From Motacilla alba alba (taxonomy: Eukaryota > Chordata > Aves > Passeriformes > Motacillidae), in assembly GCF_015832195.1 (NCBI RefSeq), contig NC_052021.1, positions 23,728,286 to 23,792,285 on the forward strand: 64,000 nt of DNA, given 5' to 3'. How positions within the stretch are numbered: position 1 is the first letter of the stretch; every line of letters starts with the position of its first letter. Made by a program: the position numbers and the translations under genes. The notes below the pieces were generated by a model, which searched no databases, was not told where the DNA came from, and saw nothing but the letters and a program-made list of their open reading frames with translations. Positions 25,101 to 39,429 of the stretch are shown piece by piece.

Positions 25101-28100
25101 AAATTTCAAGGGGGGCCGTTTCCTCTTTTAGAGCTGTGGGAGGTAGAGTGGAGGGAATCCAAATCTCAGCAGGGAAGTCACTCTATCTGTCCATTTCTGT
25201 CTAGCGGCTCCGAGAGAACTCGCAGCACTCTGTGGTGGTGCAGCACATCACAGAGCACTTTGCCATCGTGTCTCTGCCGGAAACAGGCCAGCTGGCAGCT
25301 GTCCCCATCGCCTGCCACTTCAACGACACCTTCCGCTTCGACTCGGAAAAACTGAGGGTGGGACAGACAATCTCTGCCACCTTAAAAACAGTGAAGGAGA
25401 ACAACCACGGAGTCTTGTTAGCAGTACAGGGCCCAGCCAAGAAGAATGTTTTTGTGAGGGTGCGGAATGAGTCAGAGACAGCATTGGAGGAGATGCTTCC
25501 TGCTGTGAAACACTCGCTGGCCCCGGGGGATGTTGTTACCGGTACCGTCAAATCCGTCAAACCCACCCACGTCACTGTCGCTATTGATGACAAGCTGACA
25601 GGTTCGATCCATGCATCCCGGATCCTGGATGAAGTGCCCATAGGCTCTTTTCCAACTTCTACTCTGAAAGCCGGACAGAAAGTGACTGCTCGAGTCATTG
25701 GAGGCAGAGATGTGAATACTCACAGGTGGGAAGACATGTATAGGGTTTTGCTTCTGGAGGAATGCAAAGGATGAAACAGTTTGTGTTTCAATTCAGGTCA
25801 TGTAGGACCTCTGTCAGCAGATGCTGTTACAGCTGCCTTTGCTGGAGTAGTTGAGGCCTGAGGAAATCTGCTATTATATTCTATCCCAGATCCAGCTTTC
25901 AGTAAATTAGCCTTCTACCTATGTCGCCGTATTTATCTTGAGTATAGATTGCAAGGAAAAAAGGTGTCTAAACTCTTAAGATCCAGTTGAAGCCTTAAAT
26001 ACAGGCCCCAGGGACTAAATTTACTGGGGTATTTTGGTTACCTAAATTGCTATTGCAGTAATGATAGGAAGAACTAGAACTGGAAGGCTCTTATAGTTTT
26101 AGGGGGCTTGCACCTGGGTTTTTTTTTTGCCAGTGCAGAGGCTTTAAATGTGGGTGACTGGGGCCTGGGGAGATCAGGAGAAACTTTGATCTTTTTCCTC
26201 TTCTTTAGGTGCCTGCCAATCACCCATCCACACTTCACACAATCCATTCCAGAGCTCAGCATTCGACCAAGGTAAGTGTTGGCCTCTGTGCTGTCTGCAC
26301 ATATATTACACATCTTGTGTCCTTAGACGTCCCATCCCTTGTAGCTCTCATTCATGAAGGAGCTGGCCATGAACAAGGACCTCCACATGTAGTGCAGTGA
26401 GGCAAGGCCTCTTACTCTCTCTTTCACATTAATTGGGTCCTATAGCTGTGTTAAATATCACAGTGCTCTCCTAGCACATGATTTCCTTTGAATGTCCTTT
26501 TGGCTTCAGGTTCTGCCAATCTGGACTCTGTTGTGTCTATTCCTGTCAGAAAGATTTCCTCTTATGATCAGGGAAGAATTAATTCCTGGCAGAAAAAATG
26601 CAGCTGGGGAGGGGTGAAAGACATTGTCACAGTAGTACTAGCTCACCACATTCCCCATGGTTTCTAACTTCCATCTGCATCTTTAGGACCAAAGCTGTTT
26701 TACTGATGTCCTCTTTCTTCTTTTGCAAACAGTGAAAGAGAAGGGGAATTCACAGCACTGCTGAACCTTAAAGAAGAAAGTTCCCTCAAGCAACTTGGAC
26801 TCTACAATGTTGGACAGACAGTCACCTGTTTTGTAAAGAAGGTGTGGTCAGAGTTTTCTTAGGAAGTGTGCTGGGGGAGGCAGCAAGTGGGCATGACCTC
26901 AGCGGGCCTTAGCTCAGATCTAAATATTGAAGACTACGGTCCTCATTAACTGTGAGAGTGGCCTGTGCCAAACTGCAGTGTCTTACAGGGAAGGCAGAGG
27001 AAGAAAACAAAAATTTCGGAGTGGAGTCAGGCTGACTTGTTTCTCTTTGACATGCCTGTTTGTTGCCAGCAGGCTCTAGTAAAATGGCCTTGGAGTATGC
27101 CACCAGCACAAAGCACACTCACTGCTGATCCCCTCTGTGCACTTGCATGTGAACCACAGCAGTGTTGTGCTTGTAAGAACAGAATCCAAACCACCATTTT
27201 TGCTTAGTGCCTAAGCCAAGGCTGGACTAGTTCTTTTTAGCCTTAAAAATTAGTGAAAAATTTCTGCCAGGGAAGGTTTTTCTTTCCCCCAAGGTCTCAT
27301 GCTGTCTTCTCTGGTTATTTGGTGTCTTTTTAGTATAACATGCTCAAAAACTGGCTGGAGGTAGAAGTTGCCCCCAACATTCGAGGAAGAGTTCCTCACC
27401 TGCTGCTGTCTCTGAACACCAAGGTAAGAGGCTGTTATTAGTGAGCTACACAGACTTTTTTTTCCCCATATGCTTGGCCACAAGTAATGGCTGCAGACAC
27501 TTCTGACGTCCATGTGAACTCATAACCCAGTGCTCTGCCCTTTAGGCATTGCTGCCCCTTGCTGACAAGCAAGTACAGTGCCTGTAGCTAGTTCAGCTCA
27601 GGATGGCAGAGCCATTGAAGCAGTGCTGAGCTATCAGCGCATCAAAGATGTTTATAGAAAGTGTAAAGGTTCATAGGGGAAACACCATCAGAGTTGTGCA
27701 AAACTTCCTTTCTGGAAAAAGTGTAAACGTGTCTTTTATTTCAGGTCCTAAAACATCCAGAAAAGAGCTTTAAAAATGGCCAGGCAATATCAGCTACAGT
27801 GACCGGAACAGATGCCACTGAAACAAGCCTCTGCTTGTCACTCACAGGTATTGTGGAGCCTTAACAGCAGGACCCCACCACATGTGATGCTTTACTCAGA
27901 GATGGGCCTGCATTGACCCCTCAGGTGAAGATGTTACACTCCAGAGCCAAGCTGTGCCTCTCTGTAGAACAGAACTAACCCCTGGGACCCTGACCTAGAT
28001 GTAGCAGCATCTAAAACAAGCCAAGTCAGACCTCTAGAATAAAGAATCACTTTCTTAGTGTCTCAGACTGAAACCCTTCTCTAAGCGCTTCTGAACATAT

Positions 28101-31100
28101 TTCCTTCTAATCTCAGGCGTGACGTGGTACATTTATCAGCATTTGTCAGCTACTCTGGATATTGGAATTGTGCAACTAAGGGTTGCTCTTGTCTGGGCTA
28201 GCAAGGCAAACATGGCTGTGATCAGAGATTGCATAGACTGCACCTCACCAAAAGTTTGTGGGTTTGATATGTGATTAGGCAACCAAAATTAGCTACACTA
28301 ACTTACTACCTCTTGCTTCATATTTTGAAGTATTATGAAACTCTTTCCCTCCACCTTTTCCAGGAATTCAGTCACTGGAGCAGGATACCATCTCTGTAGG
28401 CATGGTAACAAAGGTGACTCCACATGTTGGCTTGACTATTGCGTTGCCAGGTGGGAAGGCTGGCAAGGTCAGCCTCTTTCACCTGAATGATACTTACACC
28501 GAGGATCCTCTGGGGAATTTCAAAGTTGGCAAGATTGTCAGGTCAGTAATTGTCTTCTTTGTTTCTTCAAGCTGCAAGGCTTAGAAATATCCTCCTTTGG
28601 TGACAGGCTTTTCACTGCCTTGAGGTAGTGCCCGACTGTAAGGTCAGTCTGGGGCTAAGAAGTGATGCTGACTTCCCTTATAAATATTAGGGTGAAAGTC
28701 TTGTATTTTTCATTTATGAAGAAGCCCCTTTTCAGCTGCCTTCATGGACTGTCTTTTTGAGAGTAACTACTCTGTTAGCTAAGGTGCTGATGGGGCTAAG
28801 GGTAGCCAGGTATCCCAGCTTTGCAGTGGTTCTGTGGGCTGTTTGGCAATTGAGTTATTTTTACATTTGCACAAGCAATTGCATTTCCCTGCTTCACATA
28901 CTTTTTGGGAATGTTGGAGAGTGCAACAGGCCAAGTGATTTCAGGTGTAACAATCTTTAACTCTTTTGTACTGGCAGTAGAGACTGAGTAAATCAAGTAG
29001 ACATGTTTCAAAAGTCCTTTATCTAGTTTTATGAACCATTGTGTCATGCTGGTTTGTATTAGACAGAAAGTGCTCGAAGGAACAGAGTATTTCTTTTTCT
29101 GCTACTGCAAATATTTATTTTCCACCGGTGGCTTATTTTAGCATGTAAAAAAGCTTTTTGTTTTCTCCCCCTCTTCTGCCATGCAGGTGTTACATCCTCT
29201 CCAATGAGAATGGGAAAATCCAGTTATCTCTCCGGCAGTCCCGGTATGTGTCATCCCTCTAGTCTGTTGATCTCCTACTAGTGAAAAAAATGATCATGAA
29301 ATACACTTGTTATTTGTTTGGGAAGATCAGTGAGAAGTGTTAAAAGAACAAGGAATGAATTTTTGTAAGGGATGATACTTGTTCCTACTTCAGAAAGATT
29401 TTTTTCCTATGAATCAGCAAACACTGAAGGGTCTGAAACTTAACGTAAAGCTGCTGAAGTGGGTTCAGATTTGATTTCTGTTTGTCACAGTTTCTAGGCC
29501 TGTCTTATCTTTTTGTTTGCTTATTTAGGAAGAAAGTTCTGCCACTGAATTTGCAATACAAACATGATATGTTTCAATGTTCAGCTGCATTTTAACAGTT
29601 TTGATTAAATAATAGACTTAGACCGAAATGTCTCTTAAAAGTGAGCCTCTTACTTTGTCTTCCTTATGGAACAAAAGTGTGGAATTTAGTGTCTTAGAGG
29701 GGAAAACACCAAGCAAATGCTGTGCAAAATTTCAGACAGCATTTTGCTCTCCTCATTTTCTTAGTGTCAGAGAAAGCCAGGCTGATGTGTTTGGCTCTGT
29801 TTGCAGCAGCATGTGTATTCCCTAATGCTAGGCAGAGCTTGGCAGAGATGCAGGTTGCCCATTAGTACATTTCAATAAACTGAAGGGTGTCTGTGATCCA
29901 GTATGGTTTCCAGAGAGTACTAGCTGTTGTTAATACTGATGTATTTTCTGCTATCCAGAGCAGAATGTGAATTATTCAGATGAGTGCTTTAACTTCGAAC
30001 CTCTCTTTTCTTTTAGGCTAAATCCAAAGATAAACAGCAAAGTGGAGGATATTGAAATAACAAGTATTAAGGATGTTAAAAAAGGCCAGCTACTGAGAGG
30101 CTATGTCAAATCAATCACTCCATCAGGTGTATTCTTTGGGTGAGTATCCTGAGAAAATTATTCTGGCAAGTGATGTGTCTTGGAGAACTTATTTTGAGTG
30201 TACATTTGGGGAATCTTGTTTGGGGATGGTCTCTGGCATAATATGAGGTTGCAAAATGAATTTACTTGTGGAATCAAGATGTCATGGATACTGTGTTGAG
30301 CCTGTGAAATTAAAGTAGAGAAAGTTAGTAAGACACTTCATAGAATGATGGTGCCACAAATGCCCTTTATGTTTCTTTCCTCCTCCTGTAGAATACTTAT
30401 TTTTGGTTTTCTTCTTCTTCTCAGATTGTCCAGTTCTCTCCTGGGCCGAATCCTGTTCCAGAATGTTTCCCCATACTTTGTACAGAAACATTCCTTATAT
30501 GAAAAGTACCTGCCTGAAGGAAAACTGCTCACTGCCAAAGTACTTCGGTAGGTCCAACGTTCTTTAAAAGGAACTGTGGAAGAAGAGAGGAGAGGATGGA
30601 AAGAGGGAGGATAAAAGACGGGAAGATTTGAAAGAAGTTCAGATCCTTGCAGTCATTGTAAATGCTCTGATTTTTTTCTTATTCTTTTGTCCTGCTACTC
30701 CTGGTGATGCACCACAGGGTAAATAGAAAAGAAAAGCATATTGAGCTCTCTCTCCTGCCTGAGGACACTGGGATGCCAAGTGTCTTGCCTGAATCCCTAG
30801 GCCTACCACAATATGGAGCAGAGGAAGAGAAAAGAGAGGCAGGTGATGAGGATAAAAGAGAAGAGCCTAAGCTGAAGACAAAAAAGAGAAGAGGAAACTT
30901 TGAAAGTGGTCAGGTATGGCTGTATTTGCACAGGATATGCTAAAGGACTTTGTTGGTTCAAATACTGAAGTGACTGGGAAGGTCCCAGTCTCATCCCAGA
31001 AGGATGAGGCTGAAAAATTATACAGACTAGGAAAAAAAAAAGATTAAGTTGCATTGGAGAGTACAGAGATCAAAAACTATTCCTTTTGGGTGGGAGCTAA

Positions 31101-34100
31101 CTGAGATAACAGCCCAGTTGTGTTTTCTGTCCCTTTGGTCTTTGCACCCCGTGTAGGTCAGTGTGGGTTTATTCTCCACTCTCTGTTAGCTGAGAGAGTA
31201 GTGGGGGATGCTGTGCCAGGGTAGTGCCCTCTCTCTGCTGCCAGGCTCTTTACTTTGTGATCAGAATTGCCTTTAAGATCATTACAGTTGTTGCCCTCCA
31301 CTGTCCACTCATTTCCACTTGTTGCAGGAGGCAAAGCCAAAGAAGAGGAAGATCTGCCCAGCAGATGAAAATGACAGTGGAATTGAGGTGTATTACCGTG
31401 AGGAGGAAGAGGATGACCAGGAGGAAGAGGCAGCTAAAAAGAAATCTACGGTGAGAAGTTTGGAGGAGAACCTGAGCCTGAAATGGCCTTCTAGCCCTAT
31501 TGATATGTGTCAGTTTGACTTTAAGATAAGAAGTATTACTGCTGCAGATAGGAGTGACACAGGCTGCTGTTTGTGTCATCTGAAAATGGTTTGAGGTGGA
31601 TGGAATTTAAATTACAGCAAAGCTGGTCACAGAGTTAATGTTTTTGCTGATAGGCTGTTTGCAAGTACAAGAAGTCAGTAGTACTGAATGGAGAGATGCC
31701 ACAAGCAAAGAGCAGTTGTCTGATCCCAGTTTAGAAACTTTAAATTAAAACCCAGGGCATTTTCTGTCTTCCTCTGAACAGGTAAAGAAGCCTGGTGAAG
31801 CTCCCAGGCTGCAAGTTTCCATGGGCTTCACCTGGGATGAAGACAATGCAATGGATATACCTGTGCTGGATCAGAAGGAAGAGAGCTCGGAGAGTGAGGA
31901 GGAGGAGGATGTGCAGTCCAAGGTACTGTGTAATTGCATTATCTGCACAGGAGCCACCACACAGTGGCTGTAATGGGATGCTTTGGTATTTGCATGTCTG
32001 TCTGCCCTGTAACAAAGCCTTTTAACCCAAGGGAACATCTTTGTCACCTGACACAGAACTTGTTCAGCTATTTTGAACACTGACTTTAGTAGCTGGTACC
32101 TCTGAAGTAGAGGAGAAAAGGCCCTATTTTAGCATGGCTGCATGAAAAACAGGTTTTCCCATGTTGGCATGTTAAAAAAATAAGTATTTAGAGTCAAACA
32201 AATGTTTTCATGAACACAAAACTTTTTTTATTAAATGTCAGCTCTGTTTCTTATTTTCCTGAGTGTCATAAATTTACAGAAAAACCTGGAGATGAAAAAC
32301 CTTTCAAGTTATAGTCCTCTTATTTAGCAAAATACCACAAAGCACCAAAAATGAATCTTCTTTTATGCTATAACCTTTAGAAGGGTTTTCCAGTGAGAGC
32401 AGTTCAGCAAAATCAGAAACAAACTCATGAACTCCTTTCATGTTTGCTCTTCAGGATTTCCCCTGTCTCTCAAAACCCACCTCTGTAAAGGCAATGCATG
32501 GCTGATGCTTTATTGCCCGAGGTAACAAGGCAGAGAACTATGGCACTGTGAGTTCCAAATTTAGACCTGAGTCACCCTAATGATCCAGCAACACACCCCA
32601 GTTGTACATGGGGAGAAATTGTGTCAGATTTTTACAGAGTGCAGGAGGGTGGTAGTGAGTACTGGCCTGGAGGGTAAAGATGGAAGAATGAGAGGGAAGG
32701 GCAAAGTGTGGATTCTGCTGCTGGGGTGCCAGACTAGCAAACTATTTGGTCCCTCAATGAATTTCATTTTTAAAAAAGGAATTTCATATACTGCTGCTCT
32801 TCTTTGAGGTGTGAGCTGTGTAAGAAGGGGTGGGGGGTGTGTGTATAATTTTTATCCTCTTTTATTGGCCTCATCTCTTCCTGTGGAAACTGCTTAGCCT
32901 TGGACATACTGAGGTCTGGCTGTGCTTTAGCTGGACCTGCCCATTCCACTGTGAAGTGCCTGCCCTTCCTCAGTCCTCCTGTTTTGCTCTTTCAGCTAAA
33001 GAAGCGAACAAAGAAGGAGAAGGAGCTGGAGAAGCAGAAGAAGGAGAAGGAGCTTTGCAAAGTAGAGGCGGCTCTAATGGACCCGAGCCGGCCGCCCCAG
33101 TCAGCGGATGACTTCGACCGCCTGGTGCTGGGCAGTCCCAACAGCTCCATCCTCTGGCTGCAGTACATGGCTTTCCACCTCCAGGCTACAGAGATTGAGA
33201 AGGCCAGAGCTGTGGCAGAGAGAGCTCTTAAAACAATCAGTTTCAGGTAATAATGGAGCTCTGCTTCTCTATGCCCCAAAGAATAAATTATGATGGGGTA
33301 GTTGTGGTGGAAGAACACCGGTAGTATCAGTGTGAGTCTGTGTGTGTGGAGTGACAGAGTCTGTTTCAGTGAGCTCAGAAGGATTAAATGGTAGCAACTG
33401 TCAGCTGGCCCTTTGAAAGTCTGGCCTGAGTCAGCCCTGCTGACCTGCTGCAGGTCATGAGCTCAGGAGCTCCTGAAGGTGTCACTGAGTGCACAGACAT
33501 TCTTCTGGGCAGTCAGAAGCTTTTGGAAGAGCATAATACTGTCAGTGATGTTCTTGAATCAAAACATGAAAAAAATGGTGAAACTCCTGTTGTTTTTGCC
33601 ATAGGGCTGTACTTTAAATCATCTCTACTGCATGGTTAAGTATATTGTGCTTTCTTGACTCAACCTTCTGGTTTTTAATTACTAACGACAATGATAAAGA
33701 CTGTAGTGTAAATCAACTGCTGTGCTCTATTTTGAAAATGGTGTTTCAAGGAGCAGTATGTCCTGTTTGTTGTCCTGGAGGCCTGCTACAAGTCAGTGAG
33801 TCTTTGTAGGTTAGTTTGCAAAAACCTGGTGAAGACTGGCAAAAAACTGAATATTCTTGTTGACATCTGTTTTAAGGGAAGAACAGGAGAAGCTGAACGT
33901 CTGGGTAGCTCTGCTGAACTTGGAGAACATGTATGGTACTGAGGAGACATTGATGAAGGTCTTTGAGAGAGCAGTTCAATACAATGAACCTCTGAAAGTC
34001 TTCCAGCATCTGTGTGACATCTATGCCAGTTCTGAGAAGTACAAGGTAAGACAGTGCAAGCAGATCCCTGGTGTGTATCCCATTCAGGCATGCCAGTAAG

Positions 34101-36044
34101 CTGCAAATGCTGGCTGTGTAAGCTTCCAGCTGTCAAATGTTGGGCCTGTCCTGTTCTTAATTGGAATTAATGGTTGTGTTTGACAGTGGGCAAGAATGTA
34201 TTGATGCTTGCTTTTATGTCATAAGTGTTCAGAGACACCCAGCCTAAGAATAAGAGTCCTAAACCTACAAGGCTTTGTTATCAATGTGTGATCTAACCCA
34301 GCTCTGTCCTTCCAGCAAGCAGAAGAATTGTACCACACAATGCTGAAGCGCTTTCGTCAGGAGAAATCCGTGTGGCTGAAATACGCCTCTTTCCTCCTGA
34401 AGCAAGGCCAGACTGAGGCTACACACAGGCTTCTTGAGCGTGCTCTCAAGGCTCTGCCCACCAAAGAACGTAAGCTCTCTCTGCCCCAGCCTTATTGTGG
34501 ACCTTAATGTAGACAAGGGATGGGCTGCTCTCTCATATCTCTGCCTGTGACAGCATTTGTAGTCAATGAAAAGTGCAGCCAGCTGATTCTCAGAGAGGGG
34601 AACTTTCGGGCTGAATGTCACTGCTAAATGCACCTCTGCTAAAGGCACCAAATAGAATTTGCTGTGATGCACAAAAGCAAAGCACCCAAATCAAAGGCAG
34701 CTTTTAGTTTTACAGCCCTCTAGAAAAGTTCACTTGGTCTAAGCTAAGGTTTCTAGGGCTGCCCATGGGTGCTGCATGATACATTATGAATATAAAAATA
34801 AACCTCTCTCTCCCACAGAGAGCTGAAATGGGAAGTGAACTGTGCCTTCTGTCTCCCACTTTGATCCCACCTTAGTCCAGAACCTCTTTGCAACAGAGCC
34901 TTTTGTCTCTGGGTAGAGATGGTGCTGTCTCTGTGCCTGCCTCTGTTCTGTGTTAATTCTTACTCCTGTTTGATCACATGGAAGAGAGTTGCTGTGATAC
35001 CCTAAGGTGTCATTACTTTTTCCAGATGTGGATGTCATTTCAAGGTTTGCACAGCTGGAGTTCCATTCTGGGGACACAGAACATGCCAAGGCCCTTTTTG
35101 AGAGCACCCTCAGCAGCTATCCCAAGCGGACGGACGTTTGGTCCATCTACATGGACATCATGATCAAGCATGGCAGCCAGAAGGAAGTGCGGTGAGTTTT
35201 GGTCAGCAGGCTGGGAAGGAGCCTGAAAAGAGCAGAGGTACCCTGCAGTGTGAGGTTCTACAGGGCTTCCCACAGCACAGCGAAAGGGATTTTTAATTTT
35301 TTTTTATTTAAAATTTTTTTTTCACAAAACCGGGGGTTGTGGAAGTGCTTATCATTGCTGGGACTGAGGAGACTCCAAAAAGTTCCATAGGGCAGAGGGG
35401 AACTGTTTTGTAAGTTGTGGCCTGCATGACAGAAACTAGAGGCCTTGCACTGAGGTTCACCTGTCCCTCTGCAGGGATTGCCTTGTATCTGAAGGGTGAG
35501 ATCAATCTTGAATAATCAATCTTTTTATCTTGTGACATAAAAATGGAAAAACATATTTTTTCCATTTCTTTTCCTGAGAGGTGACAAAAGGAAGTAATTT
35601 TCCACATCCACGAAATGAATCCATGGTCCAGTGCAGTGTCTGGATCTTTGTTTAAGTTGACCAGCAGCCTTAGTGTTCTGCAAACAAGTAGAAGGCTTCT
35701 ACTTAGAGATTTAGGCCAATTGTCAGGAATCTCTTTCTTCCAGCACCAGCACTTTGCAGCAATTTCCCCATAATGTTTCCCTGGACTTTCTGCTCTTTGT
35801 TAAAAGACGTGGTAGAGGACTTGTATTGAGTGCTGTCACAAACAGTGATTTAATCACTTCGGTTTCTTGCAGAGACATCTTTGAGAGGGTCATACACCTG
35901 AGCTTGGCACCAAAGAAGATGAAATTCTTCTTCAAACGCTACCTGGACTATGAGAATAAATTTGGTACAGCAGAAAGTGTCCTGGCTGTTAAAAGAGCAG
36001 CACTTGAGTATGTGGAGACCAAGAGTTCCCTTGCTGACACCTAA
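13107..36044 (+). CDS. PDCD11: Rrp5 homologue PDCD11, S1/HAT-repeat rRNA-processing factor
   Basis: A nucleolar pre-rRNA processing factor (Rrp5 family) needed for maturation of both ribosomal subunits. Coding exons: 13107-13208, 13778-13915, 14099-14266, 14866-15027, 15606-15729, 16054-16235, 16762-16869, 17318-17524, 17843-17967, 18544-18604, 19285-19431, 19548-19799, 20641-20784, 21484-21684, 22236-22406, 22794-23010, 23813-23953, 24919-25034, 25205-25725, 26209-26271, 26733-26841, 27334-27423, 27745-27847, 28364-28541, 29187-29243, 30017-30139, 30425-30547, 30718-30913, 31328-31450, 31782-31922, 32996-33246, 33877-34045, 34316-34469, 35026-35191, 35873-36044. That is 5505 nt, or 1834 aa (human 1871). 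All phases agree and all introns are GT-AG. The start [12 protein letters not shown] matches the family N-terminus. A lysine-rich segment (residues 35-75) precedes many S1 RNA-binding domains (about 83-1400; for example [21 protein letters not shown]-type strands). An acidic/Lys linker follows (about 1400-1560), then C-terminal HAT repeats (from about 1575; [25 protein letters not shown], split by the exon order as expected). The gene is intact. Weak donors follow 21684 (GTATCC) and 26841 (GTGTGG). Confidence 0.97.
21391..21415. repeat. (TCCCA)n microsatellite
   Basis: Nearly five copies of TCCCA in a PDCD11 intron, about 70 bp before the acceptor of exon 21484-21684. Confidence 0.9.
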
Positions 36045-36504
36045 GGGTGGTGCAAGTGAAAGCAGAGAGACTTGGCCTTCCATGCAGTGTAGGAGCTGAG
36101 AAGTGTGGAGTTCTGCCGTGACTGTCCGTGGACAGTGAGTTTCTGGAGAGTATTGGTCTGTGACCAAACTAGCTTGCAAAGAGCAAACAGTCAAATGAAA
36201 AGATTTGATAAATGTTTGCAGCTTTGTCCAGAAGTTACAAATAATCCTGCTCTGTTGATGACATGTTTTTAAATATAGACTGTTTTATAATCAAAAGAAA
36301 CATCAGCCATACCTGTTTTACTTTCCTGGGGAAATGCTGCAGTTATGACATGCTGCTTTTAAGTACAGTAATGTCTTACAATTTGATTTTTCTCACTGTT
36401 AAGATGGCAGAGAAGATTCTTGTCTTTTGGATGAATTAACATTTCAAAAGATTTATCTCAGGTGCCTTTGTGCTCTAGAAATTGGTAGAGCAACACTGGA
36501 TTGT

Positions 36505-36665
36505 GGCATAGTTGAAGCTGGAAGGAGCCTCTTGATGATGATCTTCAAACTTCAAAACTCAAATCAGGGGTCAGCAAGACTAGGTTGCTCAAGTTCACTC
36601 CCAGTTTGGTTTTGATTTCCCCAAGAATGAAGACATGACAACCTCTCTGGGCAACCATCTGTTGT
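36505..36665 (-). mobile_element. Degenerate CR1-type LINE fragment
   Basis: The plus strand carries diverged reverse-complement CR1 phrases in the right order: GAAGCTGGAAGGAGCCTCT, AGGTTGCTCAAG, CCCAGTTTGGTTTTGA, CCAAGAATGAAGACATGACA and ACCTCTCTGGGCAACC. It is shorter and older-looking than the copy at 5.3 kb. Boundaries are approximate. Confidence 0.8.
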
Positions 36666-39409
36666 AACAAGTTGCTAGGGATTGATGACCGAAAAAATAG
36701 TGATTTTCTCTAGTCATTGTCTCTTAAGAGAAATTACTGAAGTCAAAGAAAAAAGTGTTTTTTCTGTGCTGAGAAAAACATCTCAATGTAACCTTCTGCT
36801 TGGAAAAAGCCAGGTGTGTTGGGTACTTGAGAAAGCTGTCACTGATGTCAGTGCCTTATGGTCCTTATCCTTACAATTCTGTATTCCTCTAACTTTCCAC
36901 TGAGATGTGGATATGATCAGCCACATGTTTTACAGAGGAAGAACTCGCGGCAAGGGGAAGACGGGGTATGCAAACAGATGTGATTATCCAGTGTAGACCC
37001 TAGCTTTGAAATACCAAACTTGAAGAGTCTTACTCATTGTAGGTACTATAAACTCAAAACCAGAGCTTTGCAGGACCCAGCTCTTCTGCCTCTGTGAATG
37101 CCCAGTTCTGGCAAGGCTGGATGATTCAGCATCTATTTCATTCCCAGGTCCTTTGGGATCCAGAAACAAGTCATTTCACTTCTTGCCCCCAGGGAGAGCA
37201 GGGTGCTGTACTCAGATTTTGCTTAATGGTCTTGTACTGGAGCAGGCGGATTACAACATCCAGTAGCAACTGCTGCCTTTTTTAAAGAGCACAGCTTCAA
37301 TGATGGTGGCTCTTTCTTTTGGTTTAATTAGGTGCATAATAGAACATGTAAATAAGCGTTGCAATAGAAACCAAGATCCCTCTGAGGTATTGTTTCTTCT
37401 TCACTACTGGGGCTATTACGGTGTCTGTAGTAGGCAGGAGCGGTGAAGGACCTGTGTGTAATTCTCTGTACTGGAGGAACCTGGTTTGAACCCATCTTGC
37501 TGCTGAGAGCTGTGACCTCTGGGCTGTTCTGTGATGGGATTATTGTTGGTCTTTGGAGGAACAGCAGGGGATATGAGCTCACAGCTTGTGTGATCCAGCA
37601 TGCCAGGAAGATGGGTGGCTCAATTTCGCTCTTGGCATTTCAGTGAAAAATCTAACCTGGCTGCTTGTGCTTATGTGTAAAACCATCTGGGTTAATGTTC
37701 CTCACCTCAGCGTTATCACTGGAGGACATTGGGTGACAGGAACAGCAGGGATATATTCCTGAGGGTACTGATGTGCCAGGAGAGGCAGAAGCCTTGGGCT
37801 GTCTCAGTGGAGACCATGCTCAGGGTGGCAAAGAGGAGAAAAACCAAATCTCTGAAATTGAAACAAATTTCTGAGTGTAATGTCTTGCTCTGCTCCTCAC
37901 TGACAGCTGTCCACTCAAACATGCCTCTCCAACAAGAGGGAGGGAAAACACAAGCTGGACAAGCCCCTAGTCCATTCCAGCCAATGGAAAGAGAATGGAT
38001 TTAATACTGGAGAGAAGGGATGTAAACAGAACAAAAGATGGTTTGTGCTCATGGTTTATTCTTAGGATAAAAATCCATTCTCAAGCATTATGTGTCTTGC
38101 CCCTTTCCTTCAAAGGAGGGAAGGGGAAGAGAAGGAACCAGAGTGGAGGTGGTTCAAAGGAATAATTAGGACTATCAAGGAGGAAGGCAAAGGAAATAAA
38201 GGAAGTAAGAGGAACTCCGCTTTGTTTCAGCAAGTTACCTTGTGTCTGCTGGCTGTGTGGGGGTGGCGTGCGCATCTGCATGTTCACACTTGAGGGCCAG
38301 CGAGAAGAAATGCAAATGAACTCCCTTTCATCTCAAGTTAATGCAATTTAATTTAACTTCCATCTGATTATTTCTGTGGATTAGTTGATGATGAAGCTGA
38401 GAGCCAAGCCTTCCCACAAATGCAAAGCAAATCTGTGGAGAGGCTGAACAAGGATCCTGGGATGCCTCGCCCATTAAGCGGTGCTCCAGCCTCTTCATGT
38501 GAGGGAGTAGCCTGCAGCTCTTTCTTGCAAGACACCATACTTGTCAAAAGCTTTTTAAATAATTTTCTCTCCTTTGCTGCAATTGTGTATCCTGATATAC
38601 ACGATTTGTGCTACTCACTGCAAGAATAACTAAAAAGCCATCTTGCTAACTTGTAATATGTGGTAAGACTATGAAACATTCTAGGATGATCTGGAGAGGA
38701 AAGGATCTGAATCTTTAATAGAAAAAAAAATAAGTTCCCAGTCCTTGAGTTCAAAGAGAATGTTAAATTATGCCTTTTATACCCCCCTGAAAAAACTCAG
38801 AAGTCAATGAAAGATAACTCTCATTTAATAATTTATTTCAAATCTCCTTGTGTGTAAGCCCCTCTGAGTTTTGTGGGTTTGGGCTGTTTTTTGAACAGCT
38901 TAAGGCTTTTTGGTGAATGGCACAGTGTAAAAGGAAATTGTATCTATAACAAAACAGTTCAAGCAGGAAAACCCAGCTTCTCTGTCATGCCAGCTCTTTA
39001 AACAGTGTACACAGGATGGACCCCTGGAGAAAAGGGACTGTGCAATGCCAGAGGAGCAGCCTTGAAGCCACAGTCACACAGTGTCATGGTGAGGGTAGTA
39101 ATTTTACACCTTTCTGGTTTTGCTTTCCCAGAGTATGGCCAAGTCCATAAAAGAGACGTTGTGCTCCAGGGGCCAATTAAGGCAGTGGAAAGAGTTTTAG
39201 AAAATTCAGTGGTAGATGTGTAGGGAGAGGGCTGCTCCCCCATTCTGTTCCTGCTGTCCCCTTGTTGCTCCAGGGTTGTAGTCCCAGTGCAGCAGATGGG
39301 TGAATGTAATGTGCTCTTTGGGCTGTCAGCTTTCTCATCCCCTTCCCCTCTAAGAAAGATGCTCCATTAATACAACTGACTAACTACAGTTACGTGCTAT
39401 ATACATTAT

Positions 39410-39429
39410 ATGTATGTTTAAACATACAT
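39410..39429. repeat. Perfect 20-bp palindrome ATGTATGTTTAAACATACAT
   Basis: An exact self-complementary 20-mer centred on GTTTAAAC, in AT-rich DNA upstream of the CALHM2 3' end. Probably a chance or cruciform-prone AT tract. No function is implied by context. Confidence 0.85.

Noticed and set aside
33457..33639. 60-codon plus-strand frame inside a PDCD11 intron
   Set aside because: PDCD11 phase and homology run directly from exon 32996-33246 to 33877-34045; including it would break the conserved HAT-repeat sequence.
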